From: a virus
Virus record (IMG/VR): IMGVR_UViG_3300036398_003487
Location: 1-64,000 of that record
DNA length: 64,000 nt
Direction: 5' to 3' (one strand)
Position numbers and translations under genes: made by a program. Below, piece after piece: positions 46,250-53,821 of this stretch (position 1 is its first letter; the number at the start of each line of letters is the position of its first letter). The notes beneath the pieces were generated by a model. That model saw nothing but the letters and a program-made list of their open reading frames with translations. It was not told the origin of the DNA and did no database searches.

Positions 46250-46256
46250 ATAAATA
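46250..46256 (-). promoter_or_regulatory. TATTTAT element before the tape measure gene
   Basis: Gene-strand GTTATTTATTA lies 14 bases before the ATG at 46235. Confidence 0.55.
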
Positions 46257-46258
46257 AC

Positions 46259-46453
46259 TTAACTTTGATTTTTATTACTATTTAAATCAATCAACTTGTT
46301 AATTAAAAACTTTCTTTGGAAAGTAGGCATTTTTAAAAAGTCCGAATACGACATTGTTAATTGTCGTGACAGATAAATGTATTCGTCTAAAAGATATTCT
46401 AAATAATCAGAAGAAAGGTCGAAAAAACTCTGCCCCAAAGGTAATACGTGCAA
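46259..46453 (-). CDS. Tail assembly chaperone, downstream frame (possible +1 frameshift extension)
   Basis: A 64-residue helical frame overlaps the 3' end of the gp26-like gene by 47 bases and ends six bases before the tape-measure TATTTAT motif. If made alone it would start at 46453 or at the internal ATG at 46354 (MSYSDFLKMPTF). Tail phages often make a chaperone and its frameshifted longer form from two overlapping frames right before the tape measure gene, and this layout fits. The frame is +1 relative to the upstream gene, with a TTT TTT C run in the overlap. Whether it is an independent gene or a frameshift tail is not settled. Confidence 0.55.
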   Translation of the reverse strand: MHVLPLGQSFFDLSSDYLEYLLDEYIYLSRQLTMSYSDFLKMPTFQRKFLINKLIDLNSNKNQS

Positions 46454-47159
46454 GTACCTTTTTTCCAGATGGGGCTATAATTTCTTGTGTTAAATCTAAT
46501 CCTGGTGAATTTTCTTGTAAAAATCTTGTAATGTACTTTGAATCCATAATTGGCATCCTTTCTATAAACTTAACAATTTCCCCCTTATCGGTATTCCCGT
46601 CTATTGATACTATTTGTTTTTGTAATCTCCAAGTTACAACTGGAACAGTCATGTTTTTTGGATAAGATAATTCTCTTTCGTTTAATTCTTTAATTTCACC
46701 AAAATTAAGAATTTTTAATTTTACATTTACGTTAGATTTTGGAAGAATTGTTTCAAAATAACCATTTTCATCAGGGTTAACTAATGGTTTAATAAAGTTA
46801 ATTTCATCTAACACAATAGAAACTTCAAAAGGTTTTTGTGTTTCAGGGTCAATTAAATTTAATTTATACTCAGGTGTAAATGATGTATTTCTTAAAAACA
46901 ATAAAATTGCTTGGATGTCGCCATCTAACATTTCTTCAATCTTCAAATCAGGTTCATAAACTTTATTTCTGATTAAATTATAAATTATTTGGTCTCCACC
47001 AACGTTACTAGCACTTGCTAAAATATTTTCATCAGCAGCAGTTAAAAAACCAACTTTAACCGACTTTTTTTTATTTTTATAAAATTTTCCCTGACTCGGT
47101 AATTGAATTACGTCGTGAGGTAAGTTGAAATTCATTTGATTTACACTATTATCTTCCAT
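46407..47159 (-). CDS. gp26-like baseplate hub / tail assembly protein
   Basis: Predicted 250-residue protein. The start IQLPSQGKFYKNKKKSVKVG then FLTAADENILASA matches the pattern of T4-like gp26 proteins (LPS-G--Y ... -MTA-EEDIL), followed by LLFLRNTSFTPEYKLNLIDP. In T4-type phages this protein acts in hub assembly; its relatives elsewhere are tape-measure chaperones. It ends inside the next frame at a TTTTTT run. Upstream lies the terminator of the tube gene. Confidence 0.7.
   Translation of the reverse strand: MEDNSVNQMNFNLPHDVIQLPSQGKFYKNKKKSVKVGFLTAADENILASASNVGGDQIIYNLIRNKVYEPDLKIEEMLDGDIQAILLFLRNTSFTPEYKLNLIDPETQKPFEVSIVLDEINFIKPLVNPDENGYFETILPKSNVNVKLKILNFGEIKELNERELSYPKNMTVPVVTWRLQKQIVSIDGNTDKGEIVKFIERMPIMDSKYITRFLQENSPGLDLTQEIIAPSGKKVLARITFGAEFFRPFF
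46419..46427 (-). other. Candidate +1 programmed frameshift site
   Basis: The minus-strand codons read TTT TTT CGA, four codons before the gp26-like TGA. A +1 slip of the Phe tRNA from TTT to TTC enters the downstream 64-residue frame. Arg CGA in the A site could promote pausing. This is inference from sequence only. Confidence 0.4.
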
Positions 47160-47204
47160 AGTTTTTGTTTAAAACATAGTTTAAAATTATCTTTATGTAA
47201 ATAA

Positions 47205-47228
47205 AAAACCCACATTTCTGTGGGTTTT
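47205..47228 (-). terminator. Rho-independent terminator after the tail tube gene
   Basis: On the minus strand AAAACCCACA, a GAAA loop and TGTGGGTTTT form a 10-bp stem running into a T-rich tract, 22 bases after the tube gene stop. Confidence 0.9.
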
Positions 47229-47249
47229 AATATAAAGTTTGTAGTAATA

Positions 47250-47738
47250 TTAGTAAAGTAATACACAATAGTCGGGACGAAGAGTTAAAGTGATATCAGC
47301 CAATCCATCTTCAGAATATGATACACTACCAAAATCAACGTCAGTTAAAAAACATTGTATTAATGACCACTTTTCAATAACAACACCTGTTGGGTCTAAC
47401 ATTTCAAGTTCTACGTCTTTTTTGTAACCCGCGGCATATCCCATACGACCTGTAACTTCTTCAGCATGTAATCTTACCCACTCCATCATAGCCTGAGCTG
47501 CTGATGGCCCGATTGGGTCAAGAAGTTTAACCTGAATAGTGTTCCACTCATACATACCCGCAACATATCTTTTGGTATTCAAGAATGGAATATCATTTGA
47601 TTTAATAGTAATTTTAGGTCGAGCCGCAGATTGAACAAACCACTCGTTTATTCCCAACGAATCAGGAAATCTCAAAATGAACCTGTTTTTCTTTTTGGGT
47701 TCATATGGAAAGGGCATTTTGGTTAACAAATCAGCCAT
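47250..47738 (-). CDS. Tail tube protein gp19-like
   Basis: Predicted 162-residue major tube subunit, equal to T4 gp19 (163). The N-terminal FPYEPKKKNRFILRFPDSLG and the WNTIQVKLLDPIGPSAAQAM stretch, followed by VELEMLDPTG, are the conserved gp19 core. The C-terminal LADITLTLRPDYCVLLY is a typical closing strand. It forms stacked hexamers inside the sheath. The gene is a single transcription unit: two TATTTAT elements lie upstream and a strong terminator downstream, as expected for a protein needed in high copy number. Confidence 0.92.
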   Translation of the reverse strand: MADLLTKMPFPYEPKKKNRFILRFPDSLGINEWFVQSAARPKITIKSNDIPFLNTKRYVAGMYEWNTIQVKLLDPIGPSAAQAMMEWVRLHAEEVTGRMGYAAGYKKDVELEMLDPTGVVIEKWSLIQCFLTDVDFGSVSYSEDGLADITLTLRPDYCVLLY

Positions 47739-47772
47739 ATTATTTTGTTTTTAAATTTTCTTTTATTTTATT

Positions 47773-47779
47773 ATAAATA
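47773..47779 (-). promoter_or_regulatory. TATTTAT element before the tail tube gene
   Basis: Gene-strand ACTATTTATAA lies 34 bases before the ATG at 47738, leaving an A/T-only-like leader. Confidence 0.6.
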
Positions 47780-47847
47780 GTCTCAATTAAATATTTTTCT
47801 ATTTACTTTGAACTTTTTTTCAGTCAAACTTGCTATAAGTCCAGTTT

Positions 47848-47854
47848 ATAAATA
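47848..47854 (-). promoter_or_regulatory. Second TATTTAT element upstream of the tail tube gene
   Basis: Gene-strand AATATTTATAA touches the stop codon of the HAD gene, 109 bases before the tube ATG. The 116-base gap between the two genes holds no frame I could support. Confidence 0.4.
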
Positions 47855-48670
47855 TTAATATAATTTCTTTTCTCCTCCATGTGTTGATATTGTTTGAATA
47901 ATATTTTCTGGGTCTTTTGATAATTCATCTTTAACTTTTTCCAAATTTCTTAAATCATCATCTGAAAAACCTATTTTAGGTATAAATCTATTACTAATAT
48001 CATCTTTAAACATTATTGGTTTTTTTAATAAGTTTGCCAAATATTTTACATACTGTTGAAACTCTCTTAAAGCTTCAACCTTTCCTTTTTCAGGACTTTG
48101 GGCAGAACCGGCTCCAAATGTTACAGGATAATACTTATTCATATCCATATAAGCATTTATAAGTTCTTTGTCCGTCATATCTTCTTCACCTGCAAACTTT
48201 CTAAACTTTCTTAAATTTTTAACTAATTCTTTTTTAGATATCCCCTTAAAATTAGTTTCAATCATATTTTCAATCGCCCTACGTAAAGCCAATGGTGAAT
48301 GTCCTCTTGCGGTAACTATTGAAAAGATTGAACCCCCATTAATCGCTTCAACAAAGTCGTCCCATGCTGGACCTTCTTTTGCCATCATTGCGTCAATAAT
48401 GAACCTCTTATCCCCTTTGGTTCCAAAATTTCTGAACGGGTCGTCAGCAAATCCAACAACTGTTTTATTTTTATATTCAAAAGGTTCAACTCCAACTTTT
48501 ACACGATATTCCGCAAAGTCTTCCGTTGACATACCAACTTCTTTATTATCTTCGGTACGAAGTATTATTTGTGTCGGCATTGTAAGAATATTATCATCCC
48601 AATCAAAAGCATAATATTTTAAATCGGGTGTGATTTCTTCATCAAATTCTTCTACTAAAAATATTTTCAT
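47855..48670 (-). CDS. HAD-superfamily hydrolase/phosphatase inserted between tube and sheath genes
   Basis: Predicted 271-residue enzyme. HAD motif I is at residues 21-27 (AFDWDDN; nucleophile D23 and acid D25), motif II is T120 in SIVTARGH, and motif IV is probably the FSDDD near residue 243. Asn replaces the usual Thr/Val at the end of motif I. The substrate is unknown; nucleotide, polynucleotide 3'-phosphate (as in T4 PseT) and phosphoprotein are possible. N-terminal LVEE is an LxE site. It stands alone, with a TATTTAT element four bases before the ATG and the sheath terminator upstream, between two structural genes that are adjacent in T4. Confidence 0.75.
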   Translation of the reverse strand: MKIFLVEEFDEEITPDLKYYAFDWDDNILTMPTQIILRTEDNKEVGMSTEDFAEYRVKVGVEPFEYKNKTVVGFADDPFRNFGTKGDKRFIIDAMMAKEGPAWDDFVEAINGGSIFSIVTARGHSPLALRRAIENMIETNFKGISKKELVKNLRKFRKFAGEEDMTDKELINAYMDMNKYYPVTFGAGSAQSPEKGKVEALREFQQYVKYLANLLKKPIMFKDDISNRFIPKIGFSDDDLRNLEKVKDELSKDPENIIQTISTHGGEKKLY

Positions 48671-48674
48671 ATCT

Positions 48675-48681
48675 ATAAATA
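48675..48681 (-). promoter_or_regulatory. TATTTAT element before the HAD gene
   Basis: Gene-strand ATATTTATAGA lies four bases before the ATG at 48670, right after the sheath-gene terminator. Confidence 0.6.
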
Positions 48682-48693
48682 TTATGTAAAATA

Positions 48694-48719
48694 AAAACCC
48701 CCACTTTCGTGAGGGTTTT
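48694..48719 (-). terminator. Rho-independent terminator after the sheath gene
   Basis: On the minus strand AAAACCCTCAC, a GAAA tetraloop and GTGGGGGTTTT form an 11-bp stem with one U-G pair, then TATTTT. It lies 19 bases after the sheath stop. Confidence 0.9.
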
Positions 48720-48737
48720 CAATTATTTTATCGTTGA

Positions 48738-51700
48738 TTAAATATTTTCAAACGACGCTCCTGTTGGAGTGATTAAGAATTCAATATCTATGAATTCAAG
48801 AGCTTTAGTTGGTTTGATATAAATCTTACCTACTAATTGGTTAGCATCTAAGTCTTCAGGTGTGTTTTGAACAGTAACTCTGAAGTCATACAAACCTCTG
48901 TCTCTACGAATTGCATCTAAGATTGGGTTAACAGAATCTAAGAACTGTTGTCTTACCAAGTTATCGTTTTGTTCAAACAATAATCTTACAGCTACTGCTG
49001 AAATCAACTTACGAGCTTGTAACAACAATCTTCTTACGTTTATTCTGTCAAGAGCTGACTCTCTAATTTGAAGAGTTTTGTTACCCCAAATTACAGTTCC
49101 AACGTCGTTAAAAGTTGCGATTGGGTTAACTCTTCCCTTGTAAAGAGTGTCTCTATCTTCTTGAGTTAATCTCTTTCTTGCTCTAATAGCATTTACAATA
49201 CCTCTTGTGTAACCCGCAGTTGCGAACCATGGGAAAGCTATATTGTCAGTTAACGCTAAGTTTCTTGTAACTTCAGCAGTTGCTGGTATATAGATTTGTG
49301 TATTGTTTACAGTATCACGAGTAAGAACCCATGGATAGTAAGTAGCAGTGTAGTTAGAGTCAATTCCTGTATTTTCTAAGTTGTCAACCGCTTCTTGTGG
49401 GTAAATTAAGTTATCCATTGAAGTTGATGGTTGGAACAAGTTAAAGTCAGGAGTTGTACAAATGTAGATTGAGTCCGCTCTATCGTTTTCAACAATGTCA
49501 ATTGTTGCTGAAACTAAATCACTATTGTTAACATAATCAACACCAGGAGTTACAAGAACATTGATGTTTGTTATTTCAGGATTTGCAAACGACTGTACAC
49601 CTAACAAGTATGCGTAATAGTCAGTATTTGCGTAATCAACCGTGTTATCACCAACTGTGATTTGTTTAAACGCTCCCCATCCTGTAGCATCTGTGTACGG
49701 TGCACAAGATAGTGCTCCTTGTTTGTATCCTGTGTTTCCTAAACGGAATCTGTCAGCATTTGTTCTATATTCTCTGTATATATCCCATCCGTCAAATCCT
49801 GCTTGAACAAGGAATGTAAACTTACGAGAGTATAAGAAGTAATATGGACTTGTTTGTGACGTAGGTTCTGAATTAAACGACCCAGCTCCAACTTCAAATG
49901 CCGTTTGACCACTGTTTTGGTAAGCATTTGCTATAACAATAGAAGTTGCTCCTGAATCCATGTGGAAACCTTTTGTAACATTTGGCCAATATACATGAGA
50001 AGGTGGTGTACAAGTTGACGAATTCGGATTTGGCATCCCTTTGTATTGGAAGAAATCAGGGTCATAACCTGGTGCATCCGATGAAAATGCTACCGCTGAA
50101 GAAATACCTAAATAAGTTCTTCTTATGTTATCACCAGCACTTGGTGTACTGTTAGAACCATTAGATGAATTTCCAAACGGTGGGTTATAAATAACTTCAC
50201 CAGGATAATCATATTTTGTCTTGAAGATTTGGAATGGTGATTTAGCACCTGAGTATGTTCTTGTAACAAAACCTTCAAATCCACAAGGAAGAGCATCCAC
50301 TGGAGCTTCCTGATTTACCTCAACAAAAATGTATTTTGACTGTACTGCGTATTCACCATCAGATGAACCAACTTTTTTAGCTACGTAACTATTTTCAGCA
50401 GGGTCCATACTACAGTTTGTAAACTTTTCTAAAACAACAGGATTTGAATCTGTGTCAAAGAAATCACGTACAATAAGGTCAAATGTACCATTGTTAAAGG
50501 ATATATTCGCAATAGATACTTTAATTTCAGTATTAGCGTCATTACCATCAGCAATTGTATAAACTTTAAACAATCTATAAACTAAATTACCACGTAATTC
50601 TGAAACAACCCATGGAGATTCAGGTGTTTGGTATTGTTCAAGGTAATAAGCTATAGATGATGTATCATTATTTCTAGCTTCAGGTAAAGAAATTAAACTA
50701 CAATTTAAACCACGAATATAACCTTTGTTATAACCGTAATTTAATAATGTTGGATAACGCTCTTCAACAAACAATGGAACTTCAGTTCTATCTTTAGCAA
50801 AGTTTTCAACACCAAATACTTTAGCAATATAGTTAGCGTTACCTGCATTAAACGAAGTTTCAAATTGGAATGCTGAATTTTCATAAGTTAAACCTGAAAT
50901 TAAAAATGTACTAAATGGATTTTTAGTAACTCCTGAATAAGAACCTGTACAAATCATTTGAACATCCGAAGTACCTGTTACTTGATAATCAGGCCCGTCT
51001 TGTGTAGTTGAATAGTTTGTAATACCTCTTGAACGTAAAGTTGCAACAACCAAATCATTATAACCTGAATAAGTTAAACCTGAGAAGTTATAAATATTAC
51101 CTGTTATAGAACCACTATAAGAACCTGATGCACCAGTTATTGTACTAATTCTACTAAAGAATGAATAACCATCGTAATTTTCACCCGTTGTCGGAGGTGT
51201 GAATGTCGCATAATACCATACATCATTAACTTCAGAACAATAATCAATACTTGACGCACTTATTGCATTAACTCCAAATACGTTTGTAGATGCCGAATAT
51301 CCTGCCGCAATGTTTGCTGTAACTTGAGCTCCAGAAACCGCTCCAAAATAATAGATAGAAGATGCTGAAGTAGCATTAGAACTAATTACACCTGAAATTT
51401 GACTTTGGAGTTGTGCGTAAATTGTTGATGAACCTCCACTATATGTTGTATAAGGAGTTGTTGCATTTGCTATACCGGCAGGTAAACCTGTAATTGTTAC
51501 TGTTGCAGTTGAGGCAGTTGTACCAACAAATGTTGCTGTAAATGTTGTTGGTGTACCTGTAAGAGCAACCGTATTACAATCAACATTTGCGACAGTTGTA
51601 ATAGACCAAGATGGACCTGCGTCATAACCTGATAATCCTAAAATTCTTGTTACAAACAATTGGTTAGATTGTTGAAGGTATGATTTAGCGATATAAGCCG

Positions 51701-51929
51701 CTTCATACTTTGGGATTTGTGTGTTCACAAATTTTTCAGGAGTAGTACCGCCGAAATAGGTTTCAAACTCTCCATAACTTGTGATGAAGATTGGTTCAAA
51801 AGCCGGACCTTTTAAGGTTTCTCCAGCTATACCCAACGTGGTAATCCCAACACTTTGTGAAACAAAAGATAAATCTCTTTCTGATGTATATACACCAGGT
51901 GAGACGAAAACTTTGTTTGATGTTGCCAT
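48738..51929 (-). CDS. Tail sheath protein gp18-like, enlarged
   Basis: Predicted 1063-residue contractile sheath subunit; T4 gp18 is 659. The N-terminus (KVFVSPGVYTSERDLSFVSQ then SVGITTLGIAGETLKGP) and the C-terminal domain (GRVNPIATFNDVGTVIWGNK, RINVRRLLLQARKLI, ANQLVGKIYIKPTKALEFID) are classic sheath segments. About 400 extra residues lie in the middle, mostly Ser/Thr/Gly-rich beta segments between about residues 100 and 350 and again near 600-700; these probably form outward-facing domains on the tail. It is flanked by a terminator and preceded by a TATTTAT element 36 bases before the ATG. Confidence 0.92.
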   Translation of the reverse strand: MATSNKVFVSPGVYTSERDLSFVSQSVGITTLGIAGETLKGPAFEPIFITSYGEFETYFGGTTPEKFVNTQIPKYEAAYIAKSYLQQSNQLFVTRILGLSGYDAGPSWSITTVANVDCNTVALTGTPTTFTATFVGTTASTATVTITGLPAGIANATTPYTTYSGGSSTIYAQLQSQISGVISSNATSASSIYYFGAVSGAQVTANIAAGYSASTNVFGVNAISASSIDYCSEVNDVWYYATFTPPTTGENYDGYSFFSRISTITGASGSYSGSITGNIYNFSGLTYSGYNDLVVATLRSRGITNYSTTQDGPDYQVTGTSDVQMICTGSYSGVTKNPFSTFLISGLTYENSAFQFETSFNAGNANYIAKVFGVENFAKDRTEVPLFVEERYPTLLNYGYNKGYIRGLNCSLISLPEARNNDTSSIAYYLEQYQTPESPWVVSELRGNLVYRLFKVYTIADGNDANTEIKVSIANISFNNGTFDLIVRDFFDTDSNPVVLEKFTNCSMDPAENSYVAKKVGSSDGEYAVQSKYIFVEVNQEAPVDALPCGFEGFVTRTYSGAKSPFQIFKTKYDYPGEVIYNPPFGNSSNGSNSTPSAGDNIRRTYLGISSAVAFSSDAPGYDPDFFQYKGMPNPNSSTCTPPSHVYWPNVTKGFHMDSGATSIVIANAYQNSGQTAFEVGAGSFNSEPTSQTSPYYFLYSRKFTFLVQAGFDGWDIYREYRTNADRFRLGNTGYKQGALSCAPYTDATGWGAFKQITVGDNTVDYANTDYYAYLLGVQSFANPEITNINVLVTPGVDYVNNSDLVSATIDIVENDRADSIYICTTPDFNLFQPSTSMDNLIYPQEAVDNLENTGIDSNYTATYYPWVLTRDTVNNTQIYIPATAEVTRNLALTDNIAFPWFATAGYTRGIVNAIRARKRLTQEDRDTLYKGRVNPIATFNDVGTVIWGNKTLQIRESALDRINVRRLLLQARKLISAVAVRLLFEQNDNLVRQQFLDSVNPILDAIRRDRGLYDFRVTVQNTPEDLDANQLVGKIYIKPTKALEFIDIEFLITPTGASFENI

Positions 51930-51965
51930 TTTTATTTTAAATGTTTTTAAAAATTTATTTTATTA

Positions 51966-51972
51966 ATAAATA
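51966..51972 (-). promoter_or_regulatory. TATTTAT element before the sheath gene
   Basis: Gene-strand AATATTTATTA lies 36 bases before the ATG at 51929. Confidence 0.55.
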
Positions 51973-52008
51973 TTGTGTTTTTAACCAAAAACTAATAGGT
52001 ATAATAAC

Positions 52009-52015
52009 TATTTAT
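52009..52015 (+). promoter_or_regulatory. TATTTAT element (plus strand) upstream of small gene
   Basis: Plus-strand ACTATTTATCT lies 35 bases before the TTG of the 49-residue plus-strand frame and faces away from the sheath-gene element. Strand agrees with that of the small gene. Confidence 0.4.
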
Positions 52016-52020
52016 CTATT

Positions 52021-52046
52021 GGTAGGAATAAATTCTACCTTTTTTC
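52021..52046 (+). terminator. Leader hairpin followed by T-run (attenuator-like)
   Basis: GGTAGGAAT and ATTCTACC pair with one bulged G, followed by TTTTTT on the plus strand. It lies between the plus-strand TATTTAT element and the small gene, so it would act as an attenuator or mRNA-stabilising leader rather than an end-of-gene terminator. TTCTACCTT is duplicated across the T-run. Confidence 0.4.
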
Positions 52047-52050
52047 TACC

Positions 52051-52200
52051 TTGAAAATTAAGAACATTAAAATATCCCCTGAGAGTCATGAAACCTTAAA
52101 AACCTATTGTAATAAACATGGCTATAAAATTCATAAGTTTTTAGAAAAACTAATTAAAGAAAATTGTGAAGAAAAAAAGGATATCTATGGTGAACATTAA
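52051..52200 (+). CDS. Small ribbon-helix-helix-like protein (49 aa)
   Basis: A TTG-started frame encodes 49 residues: a short strand (MKIKNIKIS), a helix (PESHETLKTYCNKHGY) and a second helix (KIHKFLEKLIKEN), the layout of Arc/MetJ-type ribbon-helix-helix DNA binders. It is on the plus strand between the sheath and gp15-like genes, both minus, and its stop overlaps the gp15-like stop by three bases. A regulatory role is inferred from fold pattern only. TTG is the first plausible start; the frame is open further upstream but has no ATG. Confidence 0.55.
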   Translation: MKIKNIKISPESHETLKTYCNKHGYKIHKFLEKLIKENCEEKKDIYGEH

Positions 52201-53249
52201 AGAATTATTGATACAAGATTAATAATACTAATAACACTATTATTTGTTTTAACAACATTCAATGTTAACACATCCCCACTATTAATTTGAATATATCCTG
52301 TTGATAACGGTATTGTACTATTCCCGTAATATAAACCATTAATGTATATTTCATAAGAGGTAACATTTTTACTACCCTCAATTTTTATGTTTGCGGTATA
52401 ATCAAACGTTTGAGTATATGCGGTAGTCCCAATAGGATAATTAGCATTAAATTCGTATTGGTCAGGATTAGGTGGGTTAACGTTTTTTCTTACTTTTTTC
52501 TTTCTGTTATCCATCTCAATTAAAATTAAACTTCTACTAACTGCAGGTTTAACTTGATATTCTTCTTCATCACTTAAGAAACCCTGTAAAGTAAAAGCGT
52601 AAGATTGTATGTAGTATCTTCTTTTTTCCACATCCATAATTGATTCATCTGAAATTTCATCTAAAGTTATTGGAATATAATGTCCTTTTATTTTAGTATA
52701 AGCTTGACGAGATGAAAATTTTTCAATAACAGTTTGATTGAATTTATTTAATTCTCTCATCCTATTACAAATAATTTTAACTGAATATTTTATATCAACA
52801 GGAACTGGCTGAGGTATTGTGTATATATCCATACCTTTTCTTTGACCATCCCACGTTGGTACCGCAGCGTAATAAAATTGTTTTCTATTAGGTATTGTAT
52901 ATTTTAAAGACGGTAATGTACCAAATTTCACTTCAGGTGTTCTTACTGTGGTAATAATCGGTGGTTCAACATTTTTATCAATGTTGTTAAAATCCCAAGT
53001 TTGTGTAAACTGAGACCAATTTTGAGTGGTCATTAAAATATCAACAACTTTTATTATTTTACCACTAACAACAGTTTTTAAATCATCTTTAACAAAATCC
53101 AAAAACCCCCTATCCAAATCTTCATGTAAAATAGACTTAGGCAAGTAAGTTCCATCCTTGTTAATATCTTCAAGAAGTTCTAATCTTCTCTCATAACCAA
53201 TAGGTGGGTATGTAAGGGGTAAAGTTTTTTTAATTTTTGGTAATCCCAT
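52197..53249 (-). CDS. Tail completion / sheath-stabilising protein, gp15-like
   Basis: Predicted 350-residue protein (T4 gp15 is 272). The stretch PVPVDIKYSVKIICNRMREL and KFNQTVIEKFSSRQAYTKIK, then EKRRYYIQSYAFTLQGFLSD, matches the conserved layout of T4 gp15-type proteins that cap the tail, though I rely on pattern memory. An extra C-terminal beta domain (about 270-350, SYEIYINGLYYGNSTIPLS) is not in T4. It is coupled to the gp14-like gene upstream by a TAATG overlap, and the sheath gene follows, the T4-like order 14-15-18. Confidence 0.65.
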   Translation of the reverse strand: MGLPKIKKTLPLTYPPIGYERRLELLEDINKDGTYLPKSILHEDLDRGFLDFVKDDLKTVVSGKIIKVVDILMTTQNWSQFTQTWDFNNIDKNVEPPIITTVRTPEVKFGTLPSLKYTIPNRKQFYYAAVPTWDGQRKGMDIYTIPQPVPVDIKYSVKIICNRMRELNKFNQTVIEKFSSRQAYTKIKGHYIPITLDEISDESIMDVEKRRYYIQSYAFTLQGFLSDEEEYQVKPAVSRSLILIEMDNRKKKVRKNVNPPNPDQYEFNANYPIGTTAYTQTFDYTANIKIEGSKNVTSYEIYINGLYYGNSTIPLSTGYIQINSGDVLTLNVVKTNNSVISIINLVSIIL

Positions 53250-53764
53250 TATAATCCTCTAAATTCGTTTTCCATTACAGGTGATGCATTTATTGTTCTA
53301 TAAAAAGGTTTGTATCCTGCGTATGTGTGTTTATTATCTGAAACAACACGTCCGTCATTATTAACCACGTAATATCTAACTCTACTTTCAGTTTCGTAAT
53401 AACCAATATAATCACCATATTCAATATCAATTTCTAATTCATCTAAATGTTTTTGATAAACTGAAATCCTAGCGTTACCTGGTTCCATCTGATTAATCTT
53501 ACTTGTCCCAAGAAATTTATTTTCAGGTGCTACAATTTGTAAAAACGCCTTAAACTCAACAGGTGGTAAAAATTTAACACCGTCAACGGAAGCCTCACCA
53601 TACACATCATCAACATTTGTTTTCTGTTTGTCAACACGGTATAGTACAAGAGTGAAGTTCATATCACCTTCTAACCACTCTCTCCCCATACTAATATCTA
53701 AGTTATAATCTTCCGCTCCGAAAAATTTACCTAATCTTGTTATTGGAACTATTCTATTTGACAT
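53249..53764 (-). CDS. Neck protein, gp14-like candidate
   Basis: Predicted 171-residue protein. The start is the ATG at 53764 (MSNRIVPITRLGKFFG); the frame is open to 53842 but that would read through the divergent intergenic region. LDISMGREWLEGDMNFTLVL and FLGTSKINQMEPGNARISVY are compact beta segments. T4 gp14 is 256 residues, so this would be a short version. The call rests on coupling to the gp15-like gene and the presence of a gp13-like gene nearby. A TATTTAT element lies four bases before the ATG. Confidence 0.5.
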   Translation of the reverse strand: MSNRIVPITRLGKFFGAEDYNLDISMGREWLEGDMNFTLVLYRVDKQKTNVDDVYGEASVDGVKFLPPVEFKAFLQIVAPENKFLGTSKINQMEPGNARISVYQKHLDELEIDIEYGDYIGYYETESRVRYYVVNNDGRVVSDNKHTYAGYKPFYRTINASPVMENEFRGL

Positions 53765-53768
53765 ATTG

Positions 53769-53775
53769 ATAAATA
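53769..53775 (-). promoter_or_regulatory. TATTTAT element before the gp14-like gene
   Basis: Gene-strand ATATTTATCAA lies four bases before the ATG at 53764, in the 57-base divergent gap. Confidence 0.6.
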
Positions 53776-53821
53776 TTTCTTTTTTGATTATTATTATAGT
53801 TGTATAGTTAATTAAAATAAT

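Noticed and set aside
11117-47779. T4 late promoter TATAAATA on the plus strand at several gaps (for example 11117, 44195, 47772)
   Set aside because: These read away from the adjacent genes; they are the complement of TATTTATA on the gene strand, and the plus-strand genes carry TATTTAT, not TATAAATA.
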